Shown here: positions 28,291 through 36,974 of the stretch, in pieces
How positions within the stretch are numbered: the stretch's first letter is position 1
How the letters are laid out: each line of letters begins with the position of its first letter
Source of the DNA: Aeromonas encheleia
GTDB lineage: Bacteria > Pseudomonadota > Gammaproteobacteria > Enterobacterales > Aeromonadaceae
Direction: 5' to 3'
Assembly: GCF_900637545.1 (NCBI RefSeq)
Contig: NZ_LR134376.1
Coordinates: 3,615,001 to 3,679,000, forward strand
Length of the DNA stretch: 64,000 nucleotides
Notes under the pieces: generated by a model
What the model saw: the letters and a program-made list of their open reading frames with translations, nothing else
What the model was told of the DNA's origin: nothing
Database searches by the model: none
Translations under genes and position numbers: made by a program

Positions 28291-29097
28291 TTATTTCTTG
28301 GTGTTGTCGGCTTCGGCAGCCGGCTTCTCGATGGCCAGCAGCTCGACGTCGAATACCAGCACGGCGTTCGCCGGGATGGAACCAGCACCGTGCTCGCCAT
28401 AGGCCAGCTTGGACGGCAGGAAGAACTTGAACTTGGAACCGACCGGCATCAGCTGCACGCCTTCGGTCCAGCCCGGGATCACCTGGTTCAGCGGGAAGGT
28501 GGCCGGCTCGCCACGGTCGACGGAGCTGTCGAACTTGGTGCCATCGGTCAGGGTACCGGTGTAGTGCACCTTGACGATGTCGGTGGCCTTCGGCTTGGCG
28601 CCATCACCCATCTTCTCGACCAGGTATTGCAGGCCGGATTCGGTGCTCTTCACGCCTTCTTTCTTGGCGTTGGCGGCCAGGTACTCTTCACCCTTCTTCT
28701 GGTTTTCCACGGCATCCTTGTCAGCCTTGGCCTTGGTCAACTCGTTGATCTTGGCGTCGTACTGCTGCAGAACCTTCTGGATCTCCTCGTCAGTCATCTT
28801 GGCGTCTTTGCCCAGACCGTCGGTCACACCCTTGAGGATGACGGAGTTGTCCAGCTTGATGCCAAGCTCCTGCTGGCGCTCCAGCGTATTGGCGATATAA
28901 CGACCCATGGAGAGGCCAATTGCATAGCCGGATTGCTCTTCAAAGCTCTTGGCTTCAGCCTTGGGGGCCTCTGCCGGCTTGCTGGCTTCTGCCTTGACCT
29001 CTGCGGTGTTCGCAGCGGGCTTCTCATCTTTTTGGCAAGCAGTCAGACCTACGGCAACGGCCGCAGCCAACAGGGACACCTTCAGAAAATTGTTCAT
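28291..29097 (-). CDS. fkpA: FKBP-type peptidyl-prolyl isomerase FkpA
   Basis: 268 residues. Periplasmic foldase and chaperone. Signal segment with a lipobox-like VGLTAC, an Ala/Lys/Glu-rich linker, a helical dimerisation domain (about 45-150; SGYAIGLSMGRYI) and an FKBP catalytic domain (about 155-258; VHYTGTLTDGTKFDSS, VIPGWTEGVQLM, YGEHGAGSIPANAVLVFDVEL). GGAG 8 bases before the ATG at 29097 fixes the start. It belongs to the conserved fkpA-slyX-slyD-yheV neighbourhood of gammaproteobacteria, here interrupted by a WD40 lipoprotein gene. Confidence 0.95.
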   Translation of the reverse strand: MNNFLKVSLLAAAVAVGLTACQKDEKPAANTAEVKAEASKPAEAPKAEAKSFEEQSGYAIGLSMGRYIANTLERQQELGIKLDNSVILKGVTDGLGKDAKMTDEEIQKVLQQYDAKINELTKAKADKDAVENQKKGEEYLAANAKKEGVKSTESGLQYLVEKMGDGAKPKATDIVKVHYTGTLTDGTKFDSSVDRGEPATFPLNQVIPGWTEGVQLMPVGSKFKFFLPSKLAYGEHGAGSIPANAVLVFDVELLAIEKPAAEADNTKK

Positions 29098-29216
29098 CAG
29101 TTTCTCCAAAACTCTAAATACCGCTCTCGGTTCCTTCGTGAAATGAGAGGTTTATCGTGATAAGCGCCTTATACTAACGCCGTGATCGCAGGTAACGAAA
29201 GCATGAGACAGGAAAA

Positions 29217-30185
29217 ATGATCAAAAGTGCCATTTATCTCATCGCTATTTGTCTGATGCTGACAGGTTGCGAACAGAGCCCCCCTCCTAGCCAGCAGATC
29301 CGCGTCGCCAACCAGGGCTTGCTGAGTGCGGATCTGAGCGCTGACGGCAAGCTGGCCATCGTCTCCGGCCTGAGCCAAGGCACCGTCGTCTGGGACCTGG
29401 AACAGGGCAAGGAGCGCTGGCGCTGGCGCCAGTCCGATGACCAGAACGACTTCGTCACCCTCACCCGTTTCTCGCCGGATGACAGCCACGCCATCACCGC
29501 CTCCCAGCACCGCTTCGCCATCTGGCGTCTGCAAGATGGCCAGTCCCAAGGCTACTATTCGCTTCCTGAATCCAACCTGAGGGATGCGACACTCTCGGCG
29601 GACGGTCGCCAGGTGCTGATCGGCCGCGAAGATGGCAAGGCCGAGCTGATCGATACCCAGAGCGGGCGCAGGATCCAGTTTCTCGGCCACACCGAGCAGG
29701 TCAATACCGTGGATCTCTCCGCCAACGGCCGCTACGCCCTCACCGGCGGCAACGACTACAGCGCCTACCTGTGGGACACCCGCACCGGGCAGGTAGTGTG
29801 GCGCTTCAACCACGGCGGCAGGGTGGTGATAGCCAGGCTAGATCCCGCCGGGCGTTTCGCCTTCACCGCCGACAGCCGCCAGGCCAGCATCTGGGATCTC
29901 AAGACTGGTAAAGAAGTGAGCCGGCTGCGCTTTGATCACCGCTTCGAGGTCCACACCAGCGCCCGCTTCGCCAACGACGGCAACTGGCTCATCACCGGCG
30001 CCCCCTCCCGCCAGCTCTCCCTGTGGCGGGTCAGCGACGGCAGCCTGCTGCAGAGCTGGCGCGTCTCCCCCCATCCCAAGGTGAAACCGCCGAGCGCTGT
30101 GGTCTACGGCGTGGCTTTGCGCGACAATAGTCACCTCGTCAGCGCCAGTTCCAGTGGCCTGGCCGAAATCTGGACAATCAAGTAA
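29217..30185 (+). CDS. WD40-repeat (beta-propeller) lipoprotein
   Basis: 322 residues. Lipoprotein signal with the lipobox LMLTGC (Cys18). The rest is made of about six to seven WD-like blades, for example GKLAIVSGLSQGTVVWDLEQG, GHTEQVNTVDLSANGRYALTGG with NDYSAYLWDTRTG, and SRQLSLWRVSDG. Such propellers are usually protein-binding scaffolds; the role here is unknown. It is divergent from fkpA and 14 bp upstream of slyX, so it probably shares a transcript with slyX and may serve envelope protein folding, which is inference from context. Confidence 0.8.
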   Translation: MIKSAIYLIAICLMLTGCEQSPPPSQQIRVANQGLLSADLSADGKLAIVSGLSQGTVVWDLEQGKERWRWRQSDDQNDFVTLTRFSPDDSHAITASQHRFAIWRLQDGQSQGYYSLPESNLRDATLSADGRQVLIGREDGKAELIDTQSGRRIQFLGHTEQVNTVDLSANGRYALTGGNDYSAYLWDTRTGQVVWRFNHGGRVVIARLDPAGRFAFTADSRQASIWDLKTGKEVSRLRFDHRFEVHTSARFANDGNWLITGAPSRQLSLWRVSDGSLLQSWRVSPHPKVKPPSAVVYGVALRDNSHLVSASSSGLAEIWTIK

Positions 30186-30199
30186 GGACCAAAAGGCCC

Positions 30200-30415
30200 A
30201 TGAGTCAGCAACTTAACGATCGCCTCGAGACCCTGGAAAGCCGTCTCGCCTATGCCGAATACACGGTGGAGCAACTCAATGAGGAGGTGACCACCCAGGG
30301 CCGTGAACTCGATCGGCTCAAGCACCAGATCCAGCTGCTGGTGGACAAGCTGCAGAGCGTGCAACCCAGCCAGATCGCCAGCATGGCCGAAGAGACGCCA
30401 CCACCCCATTATTGA
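30200..30415 (+). CDS. slyX: SlyX family protein
   Basis: 71 residues, a single coiled coil (LNDRLETLESRLAYAEYTVEQ, followed by LNEEVTTQGRELDRLKHQIQ). Matches SlyX, a conserved small protein of unknown function that sits between fkpA and slyD in enterics. It ends in the usual PPPHY tail. It follows the WD40 gene by 14 bp with an AAGGACC ribosome site and ends at a terminator shared with slyD. Confidence 0.92.
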   Translation: MSQQLNDRLETLESRLAYAEYTVEQLNEEVTTQGRELDRLKHQIQLLVDKLQSVQPSQIASMAEETPPPHY

Positions 30416-30429
30416 GCCGCTGCCGGCCC

Positions 30430-30463
30430 ATAAAAAAACCCGCGATAGACGCGGGTTTTTTTA
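30430..30463. terminator. Bidirectional terminator between slyX and slyD
   Basis: A7 tract, stem ACCCGCG/CGCGGGT and a T7 run. Confidence 0.92.
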
Positions 30464-30481
30464 TCGAGCCAGAGGCTGAAC

Positions 30482-31123
30482 TCAGTGCTGGTGACCCTTG
30501 CCACCGCAACCGCCACCACCGCAGCAACCGCCGTGGCCCTTCTCCTCACCATGGTCGTGACCGTGATCGTGGCCATGGCCACCACCGCAGCAACCACCGT
30601 GGCCATGGTCATCACCGTGGTCGTGATCGTGGTCATGGCCATGATCGTGACCGCAGCCACCGGCACCGTGAACGTGGCCGTGGGCCAGCTCTTCGGCGGT
30701 CGCGGCACGCACGTCCTGGATCTCGACCTTGAAGCCCAGGGTCACACCGGCCAGCGGATGGTTGCCATCCACCTTGATGAACTCTTCGGAGACCTCGATG
30801 ACGGTCACCGGACGGTGGCCATCGTCGGTCTCGGCAACAAAAGTATCCCCTTCAGACACTTCCATGCCATCGAACAGCTCGCCGGGCACTTCCTGCACCA
30901 GAGTCTCGTCATACTCGCCGTAGGCCTGGCCCGGCGTCAGGGTGACGTCAAACGCCTCGCCCACGCTGCGACCTTCCAGCTCGGCTTCGAGGCCGGCGAC
31001 CAGATAACGGGTACCGTGCAGATACACCAGAGGCTCTTTACCGACAGTGGTGTCGATGACTTCACCGTGTTCGTCGGTGACCGTGTATTCCAGCGTAACC
31101 ACGCTCAGGGGAGCTACTTTCAT
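30482..31123 (-). CDS. slyD: FKBP-type isomerase and nickel-binding protein SlyD
   Basis: 213 residues. Cytoplasmic FKBP/IF-domain protein (1-150; LEYTVTDEHGEVIDTT, GTRYLVAGLEAELEGR, the insert-in-flap region, and DGNHPLAGVTLGFKVEI), followed by an unusually regular His/Cys/Gly/Asp-rich tail of about 60 residues (repeats of HDHGHDHDHD and GCCGGG) that binds Ni and other metals. SlyD supplies nickel to hydrogenase and acts as a chaperone. The tail is longer and more repetitive than in E. coli. Start at 31123 gives MKVAPLSVVTLEY. Confidence 0.95.
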   Translation of the reverse strand: MKVAPLSVVTLEYTVTDEHGEVIDTTVGKEPLVYLHGTRYLVAGLEAELEGRSVGEAFDVTLTPGQAYGEYDETLVQEVPGELFDGMEVSEGDTFVAETDDGHRPVTVIEVSEEFIKVDGNHPLAGVTLGFKVEIQDVRAATAEELAHGHVHGAGGCGHDHGHDHDHDHGDDHGHGGCCGGGHGHDHGHDHGEEKGHGGCCGGGGCGGKGHQH

Positions 31124-31268
31124 GTCAGGGATCCTGCGGATAGAAAAAAACGGGCCCAGAATACCTCAAAAAGGTGGCCAAGCATATGATCTGCCCCGCT
31201 CCGGCATGCTGAAAAAGTCAGCAGTCCAAAACGAGCCTCTTCGCACCCCGGGTATATAAGGAAGCCCC

Positions 31269-31330
31269 TCACTCGGGACTCAACAGCCGGAGCCCAGGTT
31301 TGGCCTCGCGGATGGCCTCGCCCACTCCGG
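31269..31330 (-). pseudogene. Possible displaced copy of the yheV 3' end
   Basis: Minus-strand reading gives VGEAIREAKPGLRLLSPE and a stop, against VDKATREAEQVIGVFRPE at the real YheV C-terminus 77 bp away. Only 7 of 18 residues match, but the DNA shares GGCCTCGCGG-TGGCCT (one mismatch) and the terminal CTCGGG before the stop. Offset is out of frame with yheV. Confidence 0.5.
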
Positions 31331-31345
31331 CCATCCGGCTCGCCT

Positions 31346-31552
31346 TTACTCGGGGCGGAACACCCCTATCACCTGCTCGGCCTCGCGGGTGGCCTTGTCT
31401 ACCTCGGCCTGGGTCTGCACCTGGGTATCCCCACAGTCGACACAGGTCACCTTCTCGACTCCATGCTCCATATACAGCATCATGGTGTCCATCTTGCCGC
31501 ACGCCGGGCAAACTGCACCGGCAATGAAGCGCTTTTTACGTCTGGTTTCCAT
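31346..31552 (-). CDS. yheV: YheV family zinc-ribbon protein
   Basis: 68 residues. Two CxxC pairs (CPACGKMDTM and CVDCGDTQ) form a predicted zinc ribbon; the start METRRKKRFIAGA and end RPE are typical of YheV/DUF2387. Function unknown; in enterics it neighbours kefB and slyD. AGGTAA 6 bases upstream serves as the ribosome site. Located upstream of slyD on the same strand (222-bp gap holding the 3'-end echo). Confidence 0.9.
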   Translation of the reverse strand: METRRKKRFIAGAVCPACGKMDTMMLYMEHGVEKVTCVDCGDTQVQTQAEVDKATREAEQVIGVFRPE

Positions 31553-31591
31553 TTGCGTTACCTCCAGGCAGCATCATATCAGGGTTTTTAC

Positions 31592-32287
31592 ATGCATCAC
31601 GCCATCGAATATCAGCATTTTTCCACGCCTCATCTGCAGGTCGGTGCCCGCAAACGTTCCCCCCTGGGTCAGTTGCTGCGCGTCACCCGGGGAGCGGCGC
31701 TGCTGAGACTCGGCTCCCATGAGCTGCTGCTGACGGCGGGCAAGCAGTTCTGGCTCTGCGCCGATGCCCTCGCCGCCTTCACGCCCCTGGCGGGCTGCCG
31801 TTACGATCGGTTGACCTGCTCCCTGCGAGTGGCCCAACCCGCCCAGGCGGGCTGGTTGCAGCCTACCCCGCTGATGGATGCCCTGCTGGACAGCCTGGCC
31901 AACTGGTCTAGGCCCATCGACTGGCAGGGCGCCCACGGTCATCGCCTGCAGGTCATCCTCGACGAGTTGCAATACTGCCCCATCCAGTCGCAGGCAGATC
32001 AACCGCTGCAGGCCGCCTGGCGGGCGCTGGCGAGTGGGCAGGCGGACGGCGATGCGGCCTGGCAGGCCTGCCTCGCCCAGCGCGGCATCGAGGATCCGGC
32101 CCTGGCGGCCGATGCCCTGCGCCCCCAGTGGCAGCTGCTGCAGGCGGTGCGTCTGCTCAGAAGCGGCAGCAAGCCCGCTCAGGTGCTGGCCAAGCTCGGC
32201 TATGGGGATGAAACGGCGCTGGACGGTGCCTGCCAACGCTGGCTCGGACTGGCGCTCGACACCCTGTCACAGCAGCCCGCCCAGTAA
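31592..32287 (+). CDS. AraC-like transcriptional regulator (divergent)
   Basis: 231 residues from the ATG at 31592. The N-terminal half is cupin-like (HLQVGARKRSPLGQLLRVTRG, then ALLRLGSHELLLTAGKQFWL). The C-terminal part ends in an AraC-type second helix-turn-helix (VRLLRSGSKPAQVLAKLGYG, then DETALDGACQRWLG), while the first helix-turn-helix is degenerate. Divergent from yheV with a 39-bp gap, so the promoters overlap. Target unknown. The start is the least certain part, since the frame is open further upstream. Confidence 0.65.
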   Translation: MHHAIEYQHFSTPHLQVGARKRSPLGQLLRVTRGAALLRLGSHELLLTAGKQFWLCADALAAFTPLAGCRYDRLTCSLRVAQPAQAGWLQPTPLMDALLDSLANWSRPIDWQGAHGHRLQVILDELQYCPIQSQADQPLQAAWRALASGQADGDAAWQACLAQRGIEDPALAADALRPQWQLLQAVRLLRSGSKPAQVLAKLGYGDETALDGACQRWLGLALDTLSQQPAQ

Positions 32288-32430
32288 GCCGGATGAGGAA
32301 ACAAAAAATGGTGAAAGCGATCCAGTTTCATGACCAACGGCCGTTAATAACAGGCAGCTCATCGCTTTCATCATCCTCTATGCTGAATGCCAAGCCGACC
32401 GCCACCGTTTAGTTCAACAGGACATCCGCC

Positions 32431-33330
32431 ATGACGAGCAAGGCCAACCAATCCCAGGGCATGTTGCTGTTTCACCTCTCTGCCCGACAATCCTTCGCCA
32501 TCGGTACCCTCAAGGTGAAGGAGATAGTTCCCTACACCCAGCTCACGGCCATGCCGCACTCCCACCCGACCGTGCTGGGTGCCGCCAGCATGCGCGGCAC
32601 CACCATACCGGTGATCGACATGGCGATGGCGGTGGGTTACAGGCGCATCGCCAGGGAAGAGATGGCGCAGTGCTTCATCATCATCACCGATTGCCGCCGC
32701 ACCCTGGTGGGCTTCCTGGTGCGCGGCATCGACAAGATCACCGAGTGCAACTGGCGTGACATAGAGCCGCCGCCCCCCTCCCTCGGCCAGAACGTGTTCG
32801 TGACCGGGGTGACCAAGGTGGGCGAGCAGCTGATCCAGCTGCTGGACGTGGAGCTGATTTTGTCCCGGGTCTATCCGGACGATCCCAGCCATCTCTATCC
32901 CGTGCTGACCGATGTGCAGCGTGAGCGGCTCAAGCCGATGCGGATCCTGCTGGTGGACGACTCCTCCGTCGCCCGCCGCCAGTTGATGGCGGCCCTCGAT
33001 TACATCAACATTCCCTACGAGGTGTGCACCAACGGGCGCGATGCCCTCAGCCTGATGCAGGCCAGGGTCGGCCAGGGCAGCCCCATCGACATACTGGTGA
33101 GCGACATCGAGATGCCGGGGCTCGACGGTTACGAGCTGGCCTTCGAGGTGCAGAGCGACGCCAAGCTGGCGGAGGCCTACATCATCCTGCACACCTCCCT
33201 CTCCAGCGAGATCAGCGTGGAGCGGGCCCATCAGGTCGGGGCCCATGAGGCGCTGACCAAGTTTGAGGCCAACGAACTGATCCAGGCCATGCTGCGCGGC
33301 GCCGAGCACCACGACCGCCTGCCCGCCTGA
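32431..33330 (+). CDS. cheV: Chemotaxis coupling protein CheV
   Basis: 299 residues. CheW-like adaptor domain (1-155; FAIGTLKVKEIVPYTQL, SMRGTTIPVIDMA) fused to a receiver domain (about 168-295) with phosphoacceptor Asp225 in ILVSDIEMPGLDG and the acidic pair in LLVDDSS. CheV couples chemoreceptors to CheA and may act as a phosphate sink or adaptation factor. It stands alone here, away from other che genes. GGACATCC precedes the ATG weakly. Confidence 0.92.
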   Translation: MTSKANQSQGMLLFHLSARQSFAIGTLKVKEIVPYTQLTAMPHSHPTVLGAASMRGTTIPVIDMAMAVGYRRIAREEMAQCFIIITDCRRTLVGFLVRGIDKITECNWRDIEPPPPSLGQNVFVTGVTKVGEQLIQLLDVELILSRVYPDDPSHLYPVLTDVQRERLKPMRILLVDDSSVARRQLMAALDYINIPYEVCTNGRDALSLMQARVGQGSPIDILVSDIEMPGLDGYELAFEVQSDAKLAEAYIILHTSLSSEISVERAHQVGAHEALTKFEANELIQAMLRGAEHHDRLPA

Positions 33331-33390
33331 CCACCGCGGCGAGCAGAGAGCAGAGGCTCGCCGCCCGCTACTTAGAGCCAGAGCCGTTTC

Positions 33391-34374
33391 ATGCTGACAG
33401 AAAGCCACTTCCACGCCCCCTGGTGGGCCCGCAATCCCCATCTGCAGACCATATTGCCGAAGTGGCTGCGCCGCACGCCGGCGCGCTTCACCGCTGAGCG
33501 GTTCGAACTAGCTGATGGCGACTTCGTCGATCTCGCCTGGAGCGGCCCCATCAGCCAGGATGCCCGGCCGCTGCTGGTGCTGTTTCACGGCCTGGAGGGG
33601 AGCATCCACTCCCACTATGCCAAGGGGCTGTTTGCCCACCTGCAGCGGCAGGGGGATGAGGCGGTACTGATGCACTTTCGTGGCTGCAGCGGCGAGCCGA
33701 ACCGCCTGCTGCGGGCCTATCACTCCGGTGCCATCGAGGATGCGCAGGCGCTGATCGCCGAGCTCGGTCGTCGCTTCCCCGGCAAGCCGATGATCGCCAT
33801 CGGCTACTCCCTGGGGGGCAACATGCTGGTCAATCTGTTGGCGCGCGGCTGCCCGGGCGAGCTGACGGCCGCTGTGGTGATCTCGGCGCCGCTGCAGCTG
33901 GCCAGCTGCGCCGACAGGGTCAATCAGGGGTTCTCCCGGGTTTATCAGCGCTACTTGCTGCGCACCATGCGCGCCAACCTGCAGAGCAAGATCCGCCACC
34001 AGGGCGCCGCCGGTGCCCGCTGGCGGCCGGAGCAGGTGAGTCGCATCGCCACCCTGCGCGACTTCGACGAGCAGGTCACCGCCCCCCTGCACGGCTTCGA
34101 CAGTGCCGATCACTACTACCGGACCTGCTCCGGCCTCAGCCTGCTGGCCAGCATCCCCATCCCGACCCTGGTGCTCCATGCCGCCGACGATCCCTTCATG
34201 TCCCAGGCGGTGATCCCGCAACCTGAGCAACTCTCCCCCATGGTGCGCTACGAGCTGAGCCGGCGCGGCGGGCACGTGGGATTCCTGCACGGCACCCCCT
34301 GGCGGCCCCGCTTCTGGCTGGAGGAGCGGATCAGCCTGTGGCTGCGGGAACAGACTCAGGGCGCGAGCCGGTAG
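33391..34374 (+). CDS. yheT: YheT-type alpha/beta hydrolase
   Basis: 327 residues. Alpha/beta-hydrolase of the YheT/ABHD1-3 family: WWARNPHLQTILPKW at the N-terminus, LFHGLEGSIHSHYAKGL, the nucleophile elbow GYSLGGNM, the acid in HAADDPF and the His in GGHVGFLHG. Natural substrate unknown, probably a lipid ester. In enterics it begins the yheT-yheU-prkB block; here a convergent GGDEF gene separates it from yheU and overlaps its 3' end by 19 bp. Confidence 0.9.
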   Translation: MLTESHFHAPWWARNPHLQTILPKWLRRTPARFTAERFELADGDFVDLAWSGPISQDARPLLVLFHGLEGSIHSHYAKGLFAHLQRQGDEAVLMHFRGCSGEPNRLLRAYHSGAIEDAQALIAELGRRFPGKPMIAIGYSLGGNMLVNLLARGCPGELTAAVVISAPLQLASCADRVNQGFSRVYQRYLLRTMRANLQSKIRHQGAAGARWRPEQVSRIATLRDFDEQVTAPLHGFDSADHYYRTCSGLSLLASIPIPTLVLHAADDPFMSQAVIPQPEQLSPMVRYELSRRGGHVGFLHGTPWRPRFWLEERISLWLREQTQGASR

Positions 34375-35507
34375 CAGTTGCGCCCCTCCCCCTTGGCTTG
34401 ATAGAGGGCGCCATCCACCCGCTCGAGCAGCATGACCAGGCTCTCTCCCTGGCGCCATTGGGCTATGCCCTGACTCAGGGTGAGATGGGGCGCCACCGCT
34501 GACCCCTCATGGGGCAGGGCGCGAGCCGCCAGGGTATGGCGGATGCGCTCGGCGACCCGCTCGCCACCCGCCAGATCCGTGTCTTGCAGCAACACCACAA
34601 ACTCCTCTCCGCCGTAACGGGCCACCAGATCGCCGGACTCGCGCGCGCTCTCTTCCAGACACTCTGCCACCAGGATCAGACACTCATCGCCGGCCTGGTG
34701 ACCGTAGTGATCGTTGTAACGTTTGAAGAAATCCACGTCGAGCAGGATCAGCGTGAGCGGCGTCTCCAGGGTCGTACCTTGTGCGATGGCGTTCTTGCAG
34801 ACCCGATCGAAGTGACGGCGGTTGGCGAGCCCGGTCAGGGGGTCCCGATTGGCCATGGCATCCAGCTTGCGCGCCAGCACCAGATTCTCGTGCTCCCGCG
34901 ACACCGCCAGCTCGAACCAGCTGTTGAGCATCCGTCGCCCGGTCTCCAGCACGATCAGCAGCACCCCGACCACAATAAAGTTGAGCATGACGAACTGTTC
35001 GGGGCTCCATGAGGCTCGTGCCAACAGAAAAGACAAGGGGGCCGCCGCCAGCGTGTAGAACAGCCGCACATCGCAATAAGAGGCGATGAGGCCAGTCAGC
35101 AGCAGCAGGCTGATCATGTTGAAGATAAGGTTGAAGCCCCCCTTCAAGTCGACGATCGAGATGGTATACCCCACCGACGCCCAAGCCATACCCCAGCACA
35201 GGCCGCAGACCCACAGAGAGGGTTGCCAGACGGCATGAGGTTGTCGGGAGAGCCATAGCCACCCCATTGGTAGCAGCAGACATACGCAAGCCATGGTGAT
35301 GAGCTGCAACTCATAGGACCAGGGCAGAACGTTGACGAGCAACAGGTGAGCATCCCGAAAAATGTAGAAACGGGTCAGCAAGAACAGGATGGCGATCAGA
35401 TTGATGACCCAGTACCAGCGCAGCCCGGCTTTCAGGGCGCGCCGACGTGCCTCGTTCAGGTGCTGATCGAAATGACTGGAGAGGCGGCGCTGTTCAGCAG
35501 ATAGCAT
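34356..35507 (-). CDS. Membrane diguanylate cyclase (GGDEF)
   Basis: 383 residues from the ATG at 35507 with GGGAG 6 bases upstream. About six transmembrane helices fill residues 30-200, followed by a GGDEF domain (about 220-383) with RDPLTGLANRR, DVDFFKRYND and the active YGGEEF motif, so cyclic di-GMP synthesis is expected. The inhibitory I-site RxxD is replaced by ESGD, suggesting reduced product inhibition. No known sensory domain. It sits tail-to-tail with yheT, inserted in an otherwise conserved gene block. Confidence 0.88.
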   Translation of the reverse strand: MLSAEQRRLSSHFDQHLNEARRRALKAGLRWYWVINLIAILFLLTRFYIFRDAHLLLVNVLPWSYELQLITMACVCLLLPMGWLWLSRQPHAVWQPSLWVCGLCWGMAWASVGYTISIVDLKGGFNLIFNMISLLLLTGLIASYCDVRLFYTLAAAPLSFLLARASWSPEQFVMLNFIVVGVLLIVLETGRRMLNSWFELAVSREHENLVLARKLDAMANRDPLTGLANRRHFDRVCKNAIAQGTTLETPLTLILLDVDFFKRYNDHYGHQAGDECLILVAECLEESARESGDLVARYGGEEFVVLLQDTDLAGGERVAERIRHTLAARALPHEGSAVAPHLTLSQGIAQWRQGESLVMLLERVDGALYQAKGEGRNCYRLAP

Positions 35508-35596
35508 AGACACTCCCGCTTTTGGCCACACAAATCCCTTGCGATTGCGGGTGAGACGCAGACAATATCCACACGCGCGTCACTGAAGATGAAACC

Positions 35597-35839
35597 ATGA
35601 TTATCCCCTGGCAAGAGCTGGATCCAGATACCCTCAACAACCTGCTCGAGCATTTTGTCTTGCAAGAAGGCACCGAATACGGTGAACAAGATGTCAGCCT
35701 GGCCGACAAGGTTGATGAGGTCAGACAACAATTACTACAAGGTAGTGCCGTGCTCGTCTACAGCGAGCTGCACGAGAGTGTCAACGTCGTGCCCAAGGCG
35801 ACCCTGAGCGGTGCACCACGGGAAGACTACCCGGAATAA
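35597..35839 (+). CDS. yheU: YheU family protein
   Basis: 80 residues, starting [20 protein letters not shown] and ending REDYPE, with the conserved [16 protein letters not shown]. Matches YheU (UPF0270), a small conserved protein of unknown function between yheT and prkB in enterics. The following 250 bp up to prkB show no gene. Confidence 0.92.
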   Translation: MIIPWQELDPDTLNNLLEHFVLQEGTEYGEQDVSLADKVDEVRQQLLQGSAVLVYSELHESVNVVPKATLSGAPREDYPE

Positions 35840-36089
35840 CGCCTATCCTGTTCTCAACCGGGACATGGGTGGAGGCAGGCAGCGGAGGCTGATGCCAAAC
35901 CGGGGATGATACCCTGCCGACGCCGGGAGCGGGCCATGTCCGGCGCAGGCTGCGACAATCCCTGACTCCATTGCCGCGGCCAGGAAGCTGGCCCCGGGCG
36001 GCCAATGCCTGCGGCCGGGCATCCAAGGCGCACTTGACCGCACTCCGGCCCTGCCCTTATAACGGAACTCCCAAGGAAGAGAGAACGCT

Positions 36090-36959
36090 ATGTCGGCCAA
36101 GCATCCCATCATCGCGGTTACCGGTTCGTCCGGGGCCGGCACCTCCACCTCCACCAACGCCTTCCGATCCATGTTTCATCAGCTGGGTTATCAGGCGGCC
36201 GTGGTCGAGGGGGACAGTTTTCATCGCTATACCCGACCCGAGATGGACGTGGCGATCCGCAAGGCGCGCGAGCAGGGGCGCCACATCAGCTATTTCGGCC
36301 CCGAGGCCAACGACTTCGGCCTGCTGGAGTCCTTCTTCCAGGAGTACGGCCAGAGCGGCAGCGGCCAGTATCGGCGCTATCTGCACAGCTTCGACGAGGC
36401 GGTGCCCTTCAACCAGATGCCGGGCACCTTCACCCCCTGGCAGGACTTGCCGGGGGAGACAGATCTGCTGTTTTATGAGGGCCTGCACGGCGGCGTGGTC
36501 ACCGGCGAGCACAACGTGGCCCGCCACGTGGACTTTCTCATCGGCGTGGTACCCATCGTCAACCTGGAGTGGATCCAGAAGCTCATCCGCGACACCTCGG
36601 AGCGCGGCCACTCCCGCGAGGCGGTCACCGACTCCATCGTCCGCTCCATGGATGACTACATCAACTTCATCACGCCGCAGTTCTCCCGCACCCACATCAA
36701 CTTCCAGCGGGTACCGACCGTCGATACCTCCAACCCCTTCAGCGCCAAGGTGATACCCAGCCTGGACGAGAGTATGCTGGTGATCCGGTTTCGGGGCATC
36801 AAGCAGGTGGACTTCCCCTACCTGCTGTCGATGATCGATGGCGCCTTCATGTCCAGGATGAACACCATAGTGGTGCCGGGGGGCAAGATGGGCTTCGCGA
36901 TGGAGCTGATCCTGCGCCCCCTGATCCAGCAGCTGTTAGAAACCGGCAAGATCACCTGA
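36090..36959 (+). CDS. prkB: Phosphoribulokinase-family protein PrkB
   Basis: 289 residues, the same length as E. coli PrkB. P-loop kinase: Walker A AVTGSSGAGTSTST, then VVEGDSFHRY, EANDFGLLESFFQEYG, LFYEGLHGG and LNFI-type C-terminal segments. The family is related to phosphoribulokinase, but heterotrophs have no Calvin cycle and the in vivo substrate is not established. AAGGAAGAGAG precedes the ATG. A lipoprotein gene follows after 15 bp, so the two are probably cotranscribed. Confidence 0.93.
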   Translation: MSAKHPIIAVTGSSGAGTSTSTNAFRSMFHQLGYQAAVVEGDSFHRYTRPEMDVAIRKAREQGRHISYFGPEANDFGLLESFFQEYGQSGSGQYRRYLHSFDEAVPFNQMPGTFTPWQDLPGETDLLFYEGLHGGVVTGEHNVARHVDFLIGVVPIVNLEWIQKLIRDTSERGHSREAVTDSIVRSMDDYINFITPQFSRTHINFQRVPTVDTSNPFSAKVIPSLDESMLVIRFRGIKQVDFPYLLSMIDGAFMSRMNTIVVPGGKMGFAMELILRPLIQQLLETGKIT

Positions 36960-36974
36960 GCCAAGGAGCTTACG

